64,000 bases of DNA from Amycolatopsis vancoresmycina (lineage in GTDB: Bacteria > Actinomycetota > Actinomycetes > Mycobacteriales > Pseudonocardiaceae), in assembly GCF_000716785.1 (NCBI RefSeq), contig NZ_JNYY01000010.1, positions 186,001 through 250,000 on the forward strand, given 5' to 3'. Shown one piece after another: positions 29,623 to 38,366 of this stretch. Numbering within the stretch: the first letter of the stretch is position 1; each line of letters starts with the position of its first letter. Under the pieces are notes generated by a model. It was given only the letters and a program-made list of their open reading frames with translations, made no database searches and was not told the origin of the DNA. A program made the translations under genes and the position numbers.

Positions 29623-30444
29623 CTAGCGGCGCCGGGCGAAGAAGCGATCGCCGGAGCGCTCCAGCACGAGGTCCTGGTCGAACGTCTTCGACAGGTTTTC
29701 GCTGGTGATGACGTCGTCGACCAGGCCGGACACCACCGCGCGGCCGTCGCGGAGCAGCAGCGCGTGGGTGAACCCCGGCGGGATCTCCTCGACGTGGTGG
29801 GTGACCAGGACCAGGGCCGGTGCTTCGGCGTCCAGCGCCAGGTCGGACAGCCGGGCGACCAGGTCCTCGCGGCCACCGAGGTCGAGACCGGCGGCGGGCT
29901 CGTCGAGCAGCAGCATCTCCGGGTCGGTCATCAGCGACCGGGCGATCAGCGCGCGCTTGCGCTCGCCCTCGGACAGCGTGCCGAAGGTGCGCTCGGCGAG
30001 GTGCCCGATGCCCATCGCGTCCAGGAGCTCGGTCGCGCGGGCGGTGTCGAGGGTGTCGTATTCCTCACGCCAGCGGCCGAGCACCGCGTAGCCGGCGCTG
30101 ACCACGACGTCCTTGACCAGCTCGTCGCCCGGGACGCGCTGGGCGATGGCGGCCGAGGTGAAGCCGATGCGCGGGCGGAGGTCGAAGATGTTGACCCGGC
30201 CGATGCGCTCGCCGAGCAGGTCGACCTCGCCGGTGGTCGGGTGCAGTTCGGCCGCGGCGAGGCGCAGCAGGGTGGTCTTGCCCGCGCCGTTCGGGCCGAG
30301 CACCACCCAGCGCTCGTCCAGTTCCACGGTCCAGTCGAGGCCGGCGAGGAGGTCGTTGGTCCCCCGGCGGACGCCGACACCGGCCATCCGGACCACGAGG
30401 TCGTCAAGTTCGCTGGGCTGGGTCGGCTCGCTCACGAGCCCCAT
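29623..30444 (-). CDS. ABC transporter ATP-binding protein, stand-alone
   Basis: 273 residues with a single nucleotide-binding domain: Walker A GPNGAGKTT, signature LSEGERKRA, Walker B MLLLDEPAAGLD and the switch histidine in LVTHHVEE. There is no fused or adjacent permease, so the partner is elsewhere or it acts as a soluble ABC protein. ATG 30444 (MGLVSEPTQ) was chosen over an in-frame start at 30474, since the extra residues are low-complexity arginines. 54 bases separate it from the downstream enoyl-CoA hydratase. Confidence 0.9.
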   Translation of the reverse strand: MGLVSEPTQPSELDDLVVRMAGVGVRRGTNDLLAGLDWTVELDERWVVLGPNGAGKTTLLRLAAAELHPTTGEVDLLGERIGRVNIFDLRPRIGFTSAAIAQRVPGDELVKDVVVSAGYAVLGRWREEYDTLDTARATELLDAMGIGHLAERTFGTLSEGERKRALIARSLMTDPEMLLLDEPAAGLDLGGREDLVARLSDLALDAEAPALVLVTHHVEEIPPGFTHALLLRDGRAVVSGLVDDVITSENLSKTFDQDLVLERSGDRFFARRR

Positions 30445-30579
30445 TCTGTCTGCTCCTCGCGCGCGCGTGCGCACCCGCCCGGGTGAGACGGCGAACCGGC
30501 AGGTCGGGGAGTGTCCACGACGTGGAACGCCGCACCGCGGAAGAGCAGCTCCGGCCGTCGTTGTGGCAGGATCACCGGC

Positions 30580-30693
30580 ATGTCAGCCGACGCGCCAGCC
30601 ACCGGGATCACCCGGGGTTCGTTCTGGCGCCGTCGCACCATCGACCTGCTCCTCGTCGCTTCGGCCGGGTGTACGCGGGCGCGGCTCCGCTGA
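30580..30693 (+). CDS. Cysteine-responsive-type leader peptide upstream of cysteine dioxygenase
   Basis: 37-residue ORF at ATG 30580. Its core RRRTIDLLLVASAGC matches the pattern (Arg-Arg, DL, V-S/A-A, Cys) of short actinobacterial leader peptides annotated in front of sulfur-metabolism genes (recalled). It ends 77 bases before the cysteine dioxygenase start. The intervening DNA is GC-rich with repeated GCGCC/GGCGC segments able to fold. The cysteine near its end would let ribosome speed report cysteinyl-tRNA supply. Confidence 0.68.
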   Translation: MSADAPATGITRGSFWRRRTIDLLLVASAGCTRARLR

Positions 30694-30770
30694 TCCCTCG
30701 CGCCCTTCGGCGCGTGCGGTGCCGTGCTGCCCCGTGTCCCGAAATCCTTCGCGTCCGAGGAGCACCCGCG

Positions 30771-31316
30771 TTGACCACTTCCCTGGTTCGCCCGTCCGTC
30801 GAGATCCACCCGCAGCTGACCGACCCGCTGCTGCCCGAGTTGCTGCACCCGGCGCGGCTGCTCTGGACCCCGCGTGAGCTGGCCGACCTGACCAGCACCG
30901 TCACCACCGAGCTGACCGCGGGCCTGCGCGGCATCCTGCGGTTCGACGAGGACCGCCGCTGGTGGGCGCGCCTGGCGCTGACCGACGGCGTCGAGCTGTG
31001 GCTGCTGTCGTGGCTGCCCGGCCAGCACACCAAGCCGCACGACCACGGCGGCGCGTCCGGCTCGTTCACCGTTCTGCAGGGTGAACTCGGTGAGGAGTAC
31101 CGCTATCCGGGCGGGCCGATCCGGCGGCGGACGCACGCGGCCGGCGAAGGGCTCGGCTTCGGCGCCGGCCGCGCCCACCAGGTCACCGGCCTCGGCGACC
31201 AGCCGGCGGCGAGCGTCCACGCGTATTCGCCGCCGCTGGTGGCGACGCGGGAGTACGACTCGCTCGCCGACGTTCCGGCGGAAATCCCGCCGCTGCCCGC
31301 TATCGTCCGGTCATGA
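30771..31316 (+). CDS. cdo: Cysteine dioxygenase type I
   Basis: 181-residue cupin that oxidises L-cysteine to cysteine sulfinate with O2 at a mononuclear iron. Two iron ligands are His90 and His92 in KPHDHGGASGSF; the third histidine is in FGAGRAHQV. TTG 30771 was chosen because GAGGAG stands 8 bases upstream and the homologous N-terminus begins there; the frame is open further upstream through the leader region. Its stop overlaps the ATG of the rhodanese gene (ATGA). The upstream leader peptide suggests attenuation control by cysteine level. Confidence 0.93.
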   Translation: MTTSLVRPSVEIHPQLTDPLLPELLHPARLLWTPRELADLTSTVTTELTAGLRGILRFDEDRRWWARLALTDGVELWLLSWLPGQHTKPHDHGGASGSFTVLQGELGEEYRYPGGPIRRRTHAAGEGLGFGAGRAHQVTGLGDQPAASVHAYSPPLVATREYDSLADVPAEIPPLPAIVRS

Positions 31317-31708
31317 GCGCTGTCGATTCGCTGCTGGCCGCCGCCCGGTCCGGGTTGGACCGGGTGACGCCCGGCCGGGCCCGCGAGCTGCAGGAGGCGG
31401 GGGCGCTGCTGGTCGACGTCCGGCCGCTGGCGAACCGCGCGGCCGAGGGCGAGATCCCGGGCGCGGTGATCGTCGAGCGGATCCACCTGGAGTGGCGGCT
31501 GGCGCCGGACAGCGAGTGGCGGCTGCCCGCGGTGACGCCGGACACGACGGTGATCGTGCTGTGCAACGAGGGCTATTCGTCGAGCCTGGCGGCGGCCGAC
31601 TTGCAGCGGCTGGGCCTGCGCAACGCGACCGACCTCGACGGCGGGTTCCGCGCCTGGGCCGCCGCCGGCCTGCCCGTGCAGGCCGGCGGGAGCCCGGCGG
31701 TGCCTTAG
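31313..31708 (+). CDS. Rhodanese-like domain protein
   Basis: 131 residues, one rhodanese domain. The start covers ARELQEAGALLVDVRPLANRAAEGEIPGAVIVERI (in pieces), and the active-site loop is CNEGYSSSLAA with the catalytic cysteine in place. It is translationally coupled to cysteine dioxygenase by a 4-base overlap, so it probably handles sulfane or sulfite-level sulfur arising from cysteine catabolism. Thiosulfate sulfurtransferase activity is the family default. Confidence 0.92.
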   Translation: MSAVDSLLAAARSGLDRVTPGRARELQEAGALLVDVRPLANRAAEGEIPGAVIVERIHLEWRLAPDSEWRLPAVTPDTTVIVLCNEGYSSSLAAADLQRLGLRNATDLDGGFRAWAAAGLPVQAGGSPAVP

Positions 31709-31748
31709 CAGCCCCCGTTTTCCACGCTACCGGGGAGCACCGACAGTT

Positions 31749-32735
31749 CTAGGCCAGCGCCGGGGCGATGTGCTTGGTGAACAGGTCGATGCCGGAGCGG
31801 TCGTACGCGGCTTCCGGGAAGTTCAGGATCGCGTACGACATCCCGCGCTCGCCCAGGGCCTTGAGGTGCTCGGCGACCTGCTCCGGGGTGCCGGCCGACG
31901 GGCCGCTCGCGAACGTGGCGACCGCCCGCTCGGCCTCTTCGGCCGGGACGTACTTCTCGTAGTGCGCCTTCAGCCAGGCCTGCTTATCCTGGACGTCCTT
32001 CTCGGTCTCGCCGAGGACGACGCTGAGGTTGCCCGAGCGGACGATCGCGTCGAAGTCGGTGCCGACGTCCTTGCAGTGCGCGGCCAGGATCTCCGACTTG
32101 CGCGTGAACATCTCCGGCTCGGGGTAGAAGTTCGTGTACTTCGCGTACTTCGCCGCGATTCGCAGCGTCTTCTTTTCGCCGCCGCCGGCGATCCAGAGCG
32201 GGATCCCGCCGTCCTGGAGCGGGAGCGGGCGCAGGATCGCCCCGTCCGTCTGGTAGTGCTTGCCGTCCAGAGTGGACTTGCCGGTGGCCCACAGGTCGCG
32301 CATGATCTGCACGCCTTCGTCGAGCTGGCCGAGCCGCTCGCCGGCCGTGGGGAAGCCGTAGCCGTAGGCCCGCCACTCGTGCTCGTACCAGCCGGCACCG
32401 ATGCCCATTTCGACCCGGCCGCCCGAGATGAGGTCGGCGGTGGCGGCGACCTTCGCCAGGTAGGCGGGGTTGCGGTAGCCCATGCAGGTGCACATCTGCC
32501 CGAGCCGGATGGTGTCGGTCGCGGCGGCGAACGCCGACATCAGCGACCAGGCTTCGTGCGTGGCTTCCTCGGTGGGCACCGGCACGGTGTGGAAGTGGTC
32601 GTAGACCCAGATCGATTCGAAGGGGCCGGCCTCCGCGTGTTTCGCGAGGCCGAGCATGGTCTGCCAGTGGTCCGCGGGGTCGATGCCGGCCAGGTCGAGG
32701 CGCCAGCCCTGCGGGACGAACATTCCGAAGCGCAT
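31749..32735 (-). CDS. LLM class F420-dependent oxidoreductase
   Basis: 328-residue luciferase-like (beta/alpha)8 protein. FGMFVPQGWRLDL opens the domain; SIWVYDHFHTVPVP, LGQMCTCMGYRNPAYLAKVAATADLISGGR and GIGAGWYEHEWRAYGYGFP are class hallmarks of the F420-type branch. ATG 32735 was selected; the open frame extends upstream without homology. Family members transfer hydride between F420H2 and varied substrates. The genes either side are unrelated, so the substrate is unknown. Confidence 0.9.
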   Translation of the reverse strand: MRFGMFVPQGWRLDLAGIDPADHWQTMLGLAKHAEAGPFESIWVYDHFHTVPVPTEEATHEAWSLMSAFAAATDTIRLGQMCTCMGYRNPAYLAKVAATADLISGGRVEMGIGAGWYEHEWRAYGYGFPTAGERLGQLDEGVQIMRDLWATGKSTLDGKHYQTDGAILRPLPLQDGGIPLWIAGGGEKKTLRIAAKYAKYTNFYPEPEMFTRKSEILAAHCKDVGTDFDAIVRSGNLSVVLGETEKDVQDKQAWLKAHYEKYVPAEEAERAVATFASGPSAGTPEQVAEHLKALGERGMSYAILNFPEAAYDRSGIDLFTKHIAPALA

Positions 32736-32773
32736 GCCCCCCAACTTAGCTTCGCGCAGGGCAGCGCGCGCCG

Positions 32774-33040
32774 CTATATTCGGTAGTCCGCGGCCCGGCC
32801 GGCCCGTTCCGCCCGCAGGTCGGACTCGGCCTGCCCGATCGCCGCGTCGAGCGCGGTCCGGAAGTCGGCGATCTCCGCCCGGTTCAGCGTGAACACGTCC
32901 CCGCGCGGCCCGAAGATGCCGATTTCGCCCCGGTTGACCTCGACCGAGCACACGGCCAGGTCACGCCAGGCATCCGAGCACCGGACCAGCCACTCCCGCC
33001 GCGGTTCGGTGCTCCTGATTAGCGGCTCGCTCACAGCCAT
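32774..33040 (-). CDS. Small protein of unknown function, divergent from XRE-DUF5753 regulator
   Basis: 88 residues that I do not assign to a family. The middle reads as a beta-hairpin (CSVEVNRGEIGIFGPRGD) followed by an alpha-helix (LNRAEIADFRTALDAAIGQAESDLRAE), the layout of small DUF397-like partners, though not DUF397 itself. It is divergent from the WhiJ-like regulator with 120 bases between and may be a third component of that locus. Confidence 0.65.
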   Translation of the reverse strand: MAVSEPLIRSTEPRREWLVRCSDAWRDLAVCSVEVNRGEIGIFGPRGDVFTLNRAEIADFRTALDAAIGQAESDLRAERAGRAADYRI

Positions 33041-33095
33041 CCCCTTTCGAGTGATCCCGGAGCGCGCAACCCCACGCCTCCGCCAACGGTTGCTA

Positions 33096-33136
33096 GTCTG
33101 AATTCACCAGACCAACTTTGCAACTGCTGTACAGCA
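33096..33136. promoter_or_regulatory. Palindromes in XRE-DUF5753 divergent promoter
   Basis: GTCTG-AATTCAC-CAGAC (33096-33112) and the perfect 12-base palindrome TGCTGTACAGCA (33125-33136) lie in an AT-richer gap just upstream of the regulator start. They are candidate operators for the neighbouring helix-turn-helix protein; assignment is inference. Confidence 0.5.
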
Positions 33137-33160
33137 ATTGACTCGAACGGGTGAGGTTCC

Positions 33161-34021
33161 ATGCCGATGACGCCGACGGTGCGGCTGAAGTTCCTGTCGA
33201 TCTACATGCGGGAAGCGCGGCTCCAGGCGGGCGTCGACATGAAGGACGCCGCCAAGCTGCTCGGCCGCGACACCACCCGGGTCACCAAGATGGAGAAGGG
33301 CCGCGAGGGCCTGACCCCCGGCGACGCCAAGATGCTCCTCGACCACTACGACGTGCACAGCGACGAGCAGAAGGCCGCCATCGTCGAGCTGGCGAGGACG
33401 CGCAGCCAGCGCGGCCGCTGGTCCGGCCACCGCGCCGCGGTCCCGCTCCAGCAGCGGGCGTACTACGACTTCGAGTGCGACGCGAACCTGATCCAGCACT
33501 ACGGCGCCGAGATGGTGCCCGGCCTGTTGCAGACCGAGTCGTACATGCGCGCCATGCTCGGCCACGACTTCCGCCGGGACACGATCAACATCGAGGATGT
33601 CGTCGCGGCCCGGCTGGAACGCCAGGAGGTGCTGTTCCGGCAGCGGCCCGCGACGGCCAACTTCATCCTGAGCGAGAGCTGCCTGCGCCGGATCGTCGGC
33701 GGCAACGCGGTGATGAACGAACAGCTGAAGCACCTCGCGACGATCTCCCGCAAGCCGAACATCCAGCTCCAGATCCTGCCCTTCGACGCACCAGGCAATG
33801 CCAGCACTTTTGGCTTCACCACGCTGCGCATCCCAGCCCCCACCGCTGCCGCGCAACCGCTGGAGATGGTCTACGTCGAGAACCTGCACGATGCCGACTA
33901 TCTCGACGGCGTCGCCGAGACAGCGGACTACGCGATGCTGTGGAGCCGCCTTACTGCGAACGCATCCGGCATCGACAAGTCACGGAGGCTTATCCTGGAG
34001 ATCGCCCAGACCTACGCATGA
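33161..34021 (+). CDS. XRE helix-turn-helix regulator with DUF5753 (WhiJ-like)
   Basis: 286 residues. The N-terminal XRE domain (LREARLQ-type start, MKDAAKLLGRDTTRVTKMEKGREGL) is followed by the DUF5753 ligand-like domain, recognised by AYYDFECDANLIQHYGAEMVPGLLQTESYMRAML and the C-terminal LRIPAPTAAAQPLEMVYVEN segment. In Streptomyces such proteins (WhiJ and paralogues) work with a small DUF397 partner in developmental control; the DUF397 gene follows here after 19 bases. Confidence 0.92.
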   Translation: MPMTPTVRLKFLSIYMREARLQAGVDMKDAAKLLGRDTTRVTKMEKGREGLTPGDAKMLLDHYDVHSDEQKAAIVELARTRSQRGRWSGHRAAVPLQQRAYYDFECDANLIQHYGAEMVPGLLQTESYMRAMLGHDFRRDTINIEDVVAARLERQEVLFRQRPATANFILSESCLRRIVGGNAVMNEQLKHLATISRKPNIQLQILPFDAPGNASTFGFTTLRIPAPTAAAQPLEMVYVENLHDADYLDGVAETADYAMLWSRLTANASGIDKSRRLILEIAQTYA

Positions 34022-34040
34022 CACCGGAGGACGGTCCCCC

Positions 34041-34226
34041 ATGTCCCCTAACTTCGCCACGGCCACCTTCAAGACCTCCAGTTACACCGAGAGCAACGGC
34101 ACGTGTGTGGAGGTCGCGGTGATCCCCGGCTACGCGGCGATCCGCGACACCAAGGACCGCGCGGGCGGCCACATCGCCGTCCCCGCGGAGAGCTTCGCCG
34201 CCTTCCTCGCCGCTGTGCGCAGCTAA
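34041..34226 (+). CDS. DUF397 small partner protein
   Basis: 61 residues beginning SPNFATATFKTSSYTESNGTC, with VEVAVIPGYAAIRDTKDRAGGHIAVPAESFAAFLAAV completing the family in pieces. DUF397 proteins bind or modulate the XRE-DUF5753 regulator encoded next to them, the arrangement seen here. ATG 34041 was chosen. Its TAA overlaps the stop of the convergent glucan phosphorylase by 4 bases. Confidence 0.92.
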   Translation: MSPNFATATFKTSSYTESNGTCVEVAVIPGYAAIRDTKDRAGGHIAVPAESFAAFLAAVRS

Positions 34227-36751
34227 GCCAGCACGACCCGCGCCAGCTCGGCCGGGGTCGCCAGCAGGCCGTGCTTCGGCAGCACCCGGACCGTGTAGCC
34301 GATCGACCCCGGGCGCGGCAGCTTCACCCGCGCCGCGAACGCGCCGATGCCGTCGGCGGTCATCGGGACCGTCACCGGGTCGCGCAGCTCGTCGTCGTCG
34401 CCGACCCGGCCGACCACCGCCTGGATGTCCACTTCGGACGGATCCAGGGCGGCCAGGTCGATCCGGGCGCGGATCGTCACCTCCGTGCCGACCACCAGCG
34501 GCTCGGTCGCCTCCACCAGCAGTTCCGAGTCGAAGATGCGCACCCGCGGCCACGACACCTCGAGCTTCGTGCGGTAGTCCGCCAGCGACAGCGCGCCCCG
34601 GTAGCCGTCGCCCGTGGCCGCCGCGACCGTCCGCGACGCCGGGAGGTAGCCGTTGTCGACGTACTCGCGGACCATCCGGGACGCCTGGACCCGCGGGCCG
34701 AGCGTCTCCAGCGTGTGCCACACCATCGACAGCCAGCCGGTCGGCACGCCGTCGGGCGACCGGTCGTAGAACAGCGGCGCGATCTGCTGGCCCAGCAGCT
34801 CGTACAGGGCCGCCGCCTCCAGGTCGTCGCGGCGCAAGGGGTCGGTGACGCCGTCCGCCGTCGGGATCGCCCAGCCGTTGCTGCCGTCGTAGCACTCGTC
34901 CCACCAGCCGTCGCGGATCGACAGGTTGAGCCCGCCGTTCAGCGCCGACTTCATCCCCGACGTCCCGCACGCCTCCAGGGGCCGCACCGGGTTGTTCAGC
35001 CAGACGTCGCAGCCGCGGTAGAGGTACCGGGCCATCGACATGTCGTAGTCGGGCAGGAAGACGATCCGGTGCCGGACGTCCGCGCCGTCGACGAACCGGA
35101 CGATCTGCTGGATCAGCTGCTTGCCGTTCTCGTCGGCCGGGTGCGACTTGCCCGCGACGACGACCTGGAGCGGGCGGTCTTCGTTGAGCAGCAGCGTGCG
35201 CAGGCGGTCGGGGTCGCGCAGCATCAGCGTCAGCCGCTTGTACGTCGGGACGCGGCGGGCGAACCCGACGGTCAGCACGTCCGGGTCGAACACCGAGTCC
35301 ACCCAGCCGAGCTCCAGCGGCGACGCACCGCGCTGCAGCCACGCCGCGCGCACCCGGCGCCGGACCTCGTGCACCAGCTTCTCGCGCAGGTCGCGCCGCA
35401 GTCCCCACAGCTCGGCGTCGGAAACGCCGTCCCGCAGCGGGCCCTCGCCGACGTCGAGGCCCCACTCGCGGCCGAGCAGCGTGCTCAGCTCGCGCGCCAC
35501 CCAGGTCGGGCCGTGGACGCCGTTGGTCACCGACGAGATCGGCACCTCGTCGTGGTCGAAGCCGGGCCACAGCCGCGAGAACATCTTCCGGGTGACGCGC
35601 CCGTGCAGCTGGGACACGCCGTTCGCGCGCTGGGCCAGCCGCAGGCCCATGTGCGCCATGTTGAACAGGCCGGGGTTGTCCTCGGCGCCGAGCGCGAGCA
35701 CCCGTCTCGGGTCGATGTCCGGGACCAGCCTGCCGTCGTTGAAGTAGCGCTGGACCAGGTCCACCGGGAACCGGTCGATGCCCGCGCTGACCGGGGTGTG
35801 CGTGGTGAACAGCGTCCCGGCGCGGACCGCGGGCATGGCTTCGTCGAACGCCAGGCCGTCGGCCTGGACGATCTCGCGGGCGCGTTCCAGGCCGAGGAAG
35901 CCCGCGTGTCCCTCGTTCGTGTGGAACACCATGGGCTGCGGGTGGCCGGTCAGCTCGCAGTACTTGCGCACGGCCCGGAACCCGCCGATGCCGGCCAGGA
36001 TCTCCTGCCGGAGGCGGTGGTCGGCGTCGCCGCCGTAGAGCCGGTCGGTGACGCCGCGCAGGTCCTCGTCGTTGGCCTCGGTGTCGGTGTCCAGCAGCAG
36101 CAGCGGCACCCGTCCGACGCGGGCCTGCCAGATCTGCGCGCACAGCTCGCGCCCGCCCGGCATCGCGACGCCGATCAGCACCGGGCGCCCGCCCGCGGTC
36201 AGCAGCTCCAGGGGGAAGGCGTTCGGGTCGATCACCGGGTAGTGCTCGACCTGCCAGCCGTCCAGCGACAGGGACTGCCGGAAGTAGCCGTTGCGGTAGA
36301 GCAGCCCGACGCCGACCATCGGCACGCCCAGGTCGGACGCGGCCTTGAGGTGGTCGCCGGCCAGCACGCCGAGGCCGCCGGAGTAGTTCGGCAGGGCTTC
36401 GGTGACGCCGAACTCCATCGAGAAGTAGGCGACCGCGGACGGCAGCTCGTCGTCGTCCCGGCGCTGGTACCAGCGCGGCTCCGACAGGTACTTCTCCAGG
36501 TCTTCGGCCGCTTCGCGGGCGCGCGCGAGGAAGTCGTCGTCGACGGCGAGCTCGTCGAGCCGGGCCGGCGGCAGCGCGGTGAGCATCCGCAGCGGGTCGC
36601 GCACGGCGTTGAACAGCTCGGCGTCCATCGACGCGAACAGGTCCCGGGTCGGCGGGTGCCACGTCCAGCGCAGGTTGGTGGCCAGCGCACCCAGGCCGGC
36701 GAGGGAGTCCGGGAGGCTGGCGCGGACGGTGAACCGGCGGACTGCACGCAT
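34223..36751 (-). CDS. glgP: Alpha-glucan (glycogen) phosphorylase
   Basis: 842-residue PLP-dependent GT35 enzyme releasing glucose-1-phosphate from alpha-1,4-glucan. The N-terminal DUF3417 part (FTVRASLPDSLAGLGALATNLRWTWHP) marks the actinobacterial/archaeal-type phosphorylase, shorter and different from E. coli GlgP at its start. The PLP lysine is in EACGTSGMKSALNGGLNLS. ATG 36751 (MRAVRRFTVR) was used; the frame continues upstream without family similarity and over the divergent promoter. Confidence 0.95.
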   Translation of the reverse strand: MRAVRRFTVRASLPDSLAGLGALATNLRWTWHPPTRDLFASMDAELFNAVRDPLRMLTALPPARLDELAVDDDFLARAREAAEDLEKYLSEPRWYQRRDDDELPSAVAYFSMEFGVTEALPNYSGGLGVLAGDHLKAASDLGVPMVGVGLLYRNGYFRQSLSLDGWQVEHYPVIDPNAFPLELLTAGGRPVLIGVAMPGGRELCAQIWQARVGRVPLLLLDTDTEANDEDLRGVTDRLYGGDADHRLRQEILAGIGGFRAVRKYCELTGHPQPMVFHTNEGHAGFLGLERAREIVQADGLAFDEAMPAVRAGTLFTTHTPVSAGIDRFPVDLVQRYFNDGRLVPDIDPRRVLALGAEDNPGLFNMAHMGLRLAQRANGVSQLHGRVTRKMFSRLWPGFDHDEVPISSVTNGVHGPTWVARELSTLLGREWGLDVGEGPLRDGVSDAELWGLRRDLREKLVHEVRRRVRAAWLQRGASPLELGWVDSVFDPDVLTVGFARRVPTYKRLTLMLRDPDRLRTLLLNEDRPLQVVVAGKSHPADENGKQLIQQIVRFVDGADVRHRIVFLPDYDMSMARYLYRGCDVWLNNPVRPLEACGTSGMKSALNGGLNLSIRDGWWDECYDGSNGWAIPTADGVTDPLRRDDLEAAALYELLGQQIAPLFYDRSPDGVPTGWLSMVWHTLETLGPRVQASRMVREYVDNGYLPASRTVAAATGDGYRGALSLADYRTKLEVSWPRVRIFDSELLVEATEPLVVGTEVTIRARIDLAALDPSEVDIQAVVGRVGDDDELRDPVTVPMTADGIGAFAARVKLPRPGSIGYTVRVLPKHGLLATPAELARVVLA

Positions 36752-36883
36752 GGGAAGCGACGATATCGGGCCGCCACCGGATATGCGCAGGGAGGAGTTC
36801 GGGGATAACCCGCACGCCCGGCGTATGCGCTGGGTAGGGTCCTGCGCGTCGGGTAACGGGTGGTACGAGAGCGAGTGGAACAG

Positions 36884-38317
36884 ATGATCCCAGGGGGAGG
36901 ACGGCGGGCGCTGGTCGCGCTGCTGGCCGTCGCGGCGGTCGCCGTGAGCGGGTGCAACGACAAGGGCGGCGCCAACGGCGACCCGGCCAAGGACACCGGC
37001 GCCGGCTCGGTCTCGGGACTGCCGGTGACGCACTTCGAGAGCGGCCTCAAGCCGGGTGCGCCGTCGCCGGACCTGAACGTCCGCAACGCCGACGGCGGCG
37101 AGGACGACAAGCTCGCCACCGCCGCGATCGCCGACGTCCAGGCGTACTGGGCCGAGATGCTCCCGGCGAACTTCGGGCAGCAGTTCGAGCCGGTGAAGTC
37201 GCTGCTGTCCTACGACGCGCAGACCGACACCGAGGAGACCGGCTGCGGCAGCGTCAAGAAGCTCGTGAACGCGTTCTACTGCCCGGTCGACGACTCGGTG
37301 GCGTGGGACCGCGGCGTGCTGCTGCCGATGCTGCGCCAGCGGTTCGGCCCGATGTCGGTGGTCGTGGTGCTCGCGCACGAGTTCGGCCACGCCGTCCAGT
37401 ACCGGCTCGGCGACAAGGCCGGGGTGAGCAAGAGCACCCCGACCGTGGTCAAGGAGCAGCAGGCCGACTGCTTCGCCGGCGGCTACTTCCGCTGGGTCGC
37501 CGAGGACAAGAGCAAGTTCTACCGGGTGTCGACGTCCGAGGGCCTGAACCAGGTGATGGCGTCGATGTTCCTGATCCGCGACCAGGCCGGCACCAGCGCC
37601 GCCGACAAGGGCGCGCACGGCACCGCGTTCGACCGCACCTACGCGTTCCAGGCCGGGTTCGAGAAGGGCCCCAAGGAGTGCGCCGGGATGACCGCGGAGA
37701 ACGTCAAGGCGCGGCTCACCGAGCGGCCGTTCGACAAGGGCGACAAGGGCAAGGGCGACGCCAAGTTCACCGCGCAGGCCGTCGAGCTGCTGAAGAAGAG
37801 CCTCGACGAGGCGTTCCAGCGGGCCGGGGCGACCGCGCCGGAGATCACCGACGGCGGCAGCTGCCAGACCACGCCGCCGGCGTCGTACTGCCCGGGCGAC
37901 AACACGGTCAGCATCGACATGGCCAAGCTGGCCCAGCTCGCCCAGCCGATCGACCGCGAGGCCGAGATGAAGGGCCAGGACCCGGGCGGCATGGGCGACT
38001 TCGCGGCCTTCTCGGAGGTCGCGTCGCGGTACGCGCTGGGCATCCAGAAGGGCGTCGGCGCGTCGATCGACAACGCGAACGCGGGCCTGCGCACGGCGTG
38101 CCTGGTCGGCGCGTGGGCGGCGTTCACGAACCGCCCCGGCGACCTGCGGCTGTCGGCGGGTGACCTCGACGAGGCCATCGCGGACCTGCTGCAGCCGGAG
38201 AGCCTCGTCTCGGCGGACGTCAACGGGAAGCGCCCGGACAGCGGTTTCGACCGGGTCGAGGCGCTGCGGCGCGGGTACCTCGAGGGCTCGTCGGTCTGCT
38301 CGAAGGCCTACGCCTGA
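36884..38317 (+). CDS. Neutral zinc metallopeptidase, lipoprotein
   Basis: 477 residues. A lipoprotein signal (ALVALLAVAAVAVSGC) tethers it outside the membrane. The zinc motif HEFGH sits in VVVVLAHEFGHAVQYRLGD, with EQQADCFAGGYFRW supplying the downstream glutamate/aspartate, as in the YpfJ-like neutral zinc peptidase family. ATG 36884 (MIPGGGRR) places the signal correctly; GTG 36860 is also in frame. Divergent from glgP and ended by a strong hairpin. Substrate unknown. Confidence 0.9.
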   Translation: MIPGGGRRALVALLAVAAVAVSGCNDKGGANGDPAKDTGAGSVSGLPVTHFESGLKPGAPSPDLNVRNADGGEDDKLATAAIADVQAYWAEMLPANFGQQFEPVKSLLSYDAQTDTEETGCGSVKKLVNAFYCPVDDSVAWDRGVLLPMLRQRFGPMSVVVVLAHEFGHAVQYRLGDKAGVSKSTPTVVKEQQADCFAGGYFRWVAEDKSKFYRVSTSEGLNQVMASMFLIRDQAGTSAADKGAHGTAFDRTYAFQAGFEKGPKECAGMTAENVKARLTERPFDKGDKGKGDAKFTAQAVELLKKSLDEAFQRAGATAPEITDGGSCQTTPPASYCPGDNTVSIDMAKLAQLAQPIDREAEMKGQDPGGMGDFAAFSEVASRYALGIQKGVGASIDNANAGLRTACLVGAWAAFTNRPGDLRLSAGDLDEAIADLLQPESLVSADVNGKRPDSGFDRVEALRRGYLEGSSVCSKAYA

Positions 38318-38329
38318 TCCTCGACGCAG

Positions 38330-38359
38330 AAGGCCCCCACCGCGCGCGGTGGGGGCCTT
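38330..38359. terminator. Bidirectional terminator hairpin
   Basis: AAGGCCCCCACCGC (38330-38343) and GCGGTGGGGGCCTT (38346-38359) form a near-continuous perfect stem between the convergent metallopeptidase and thioredoxin/TPR genes. Confidence 0.85.
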
Positions 38360-38366
38360 CTCGTGT

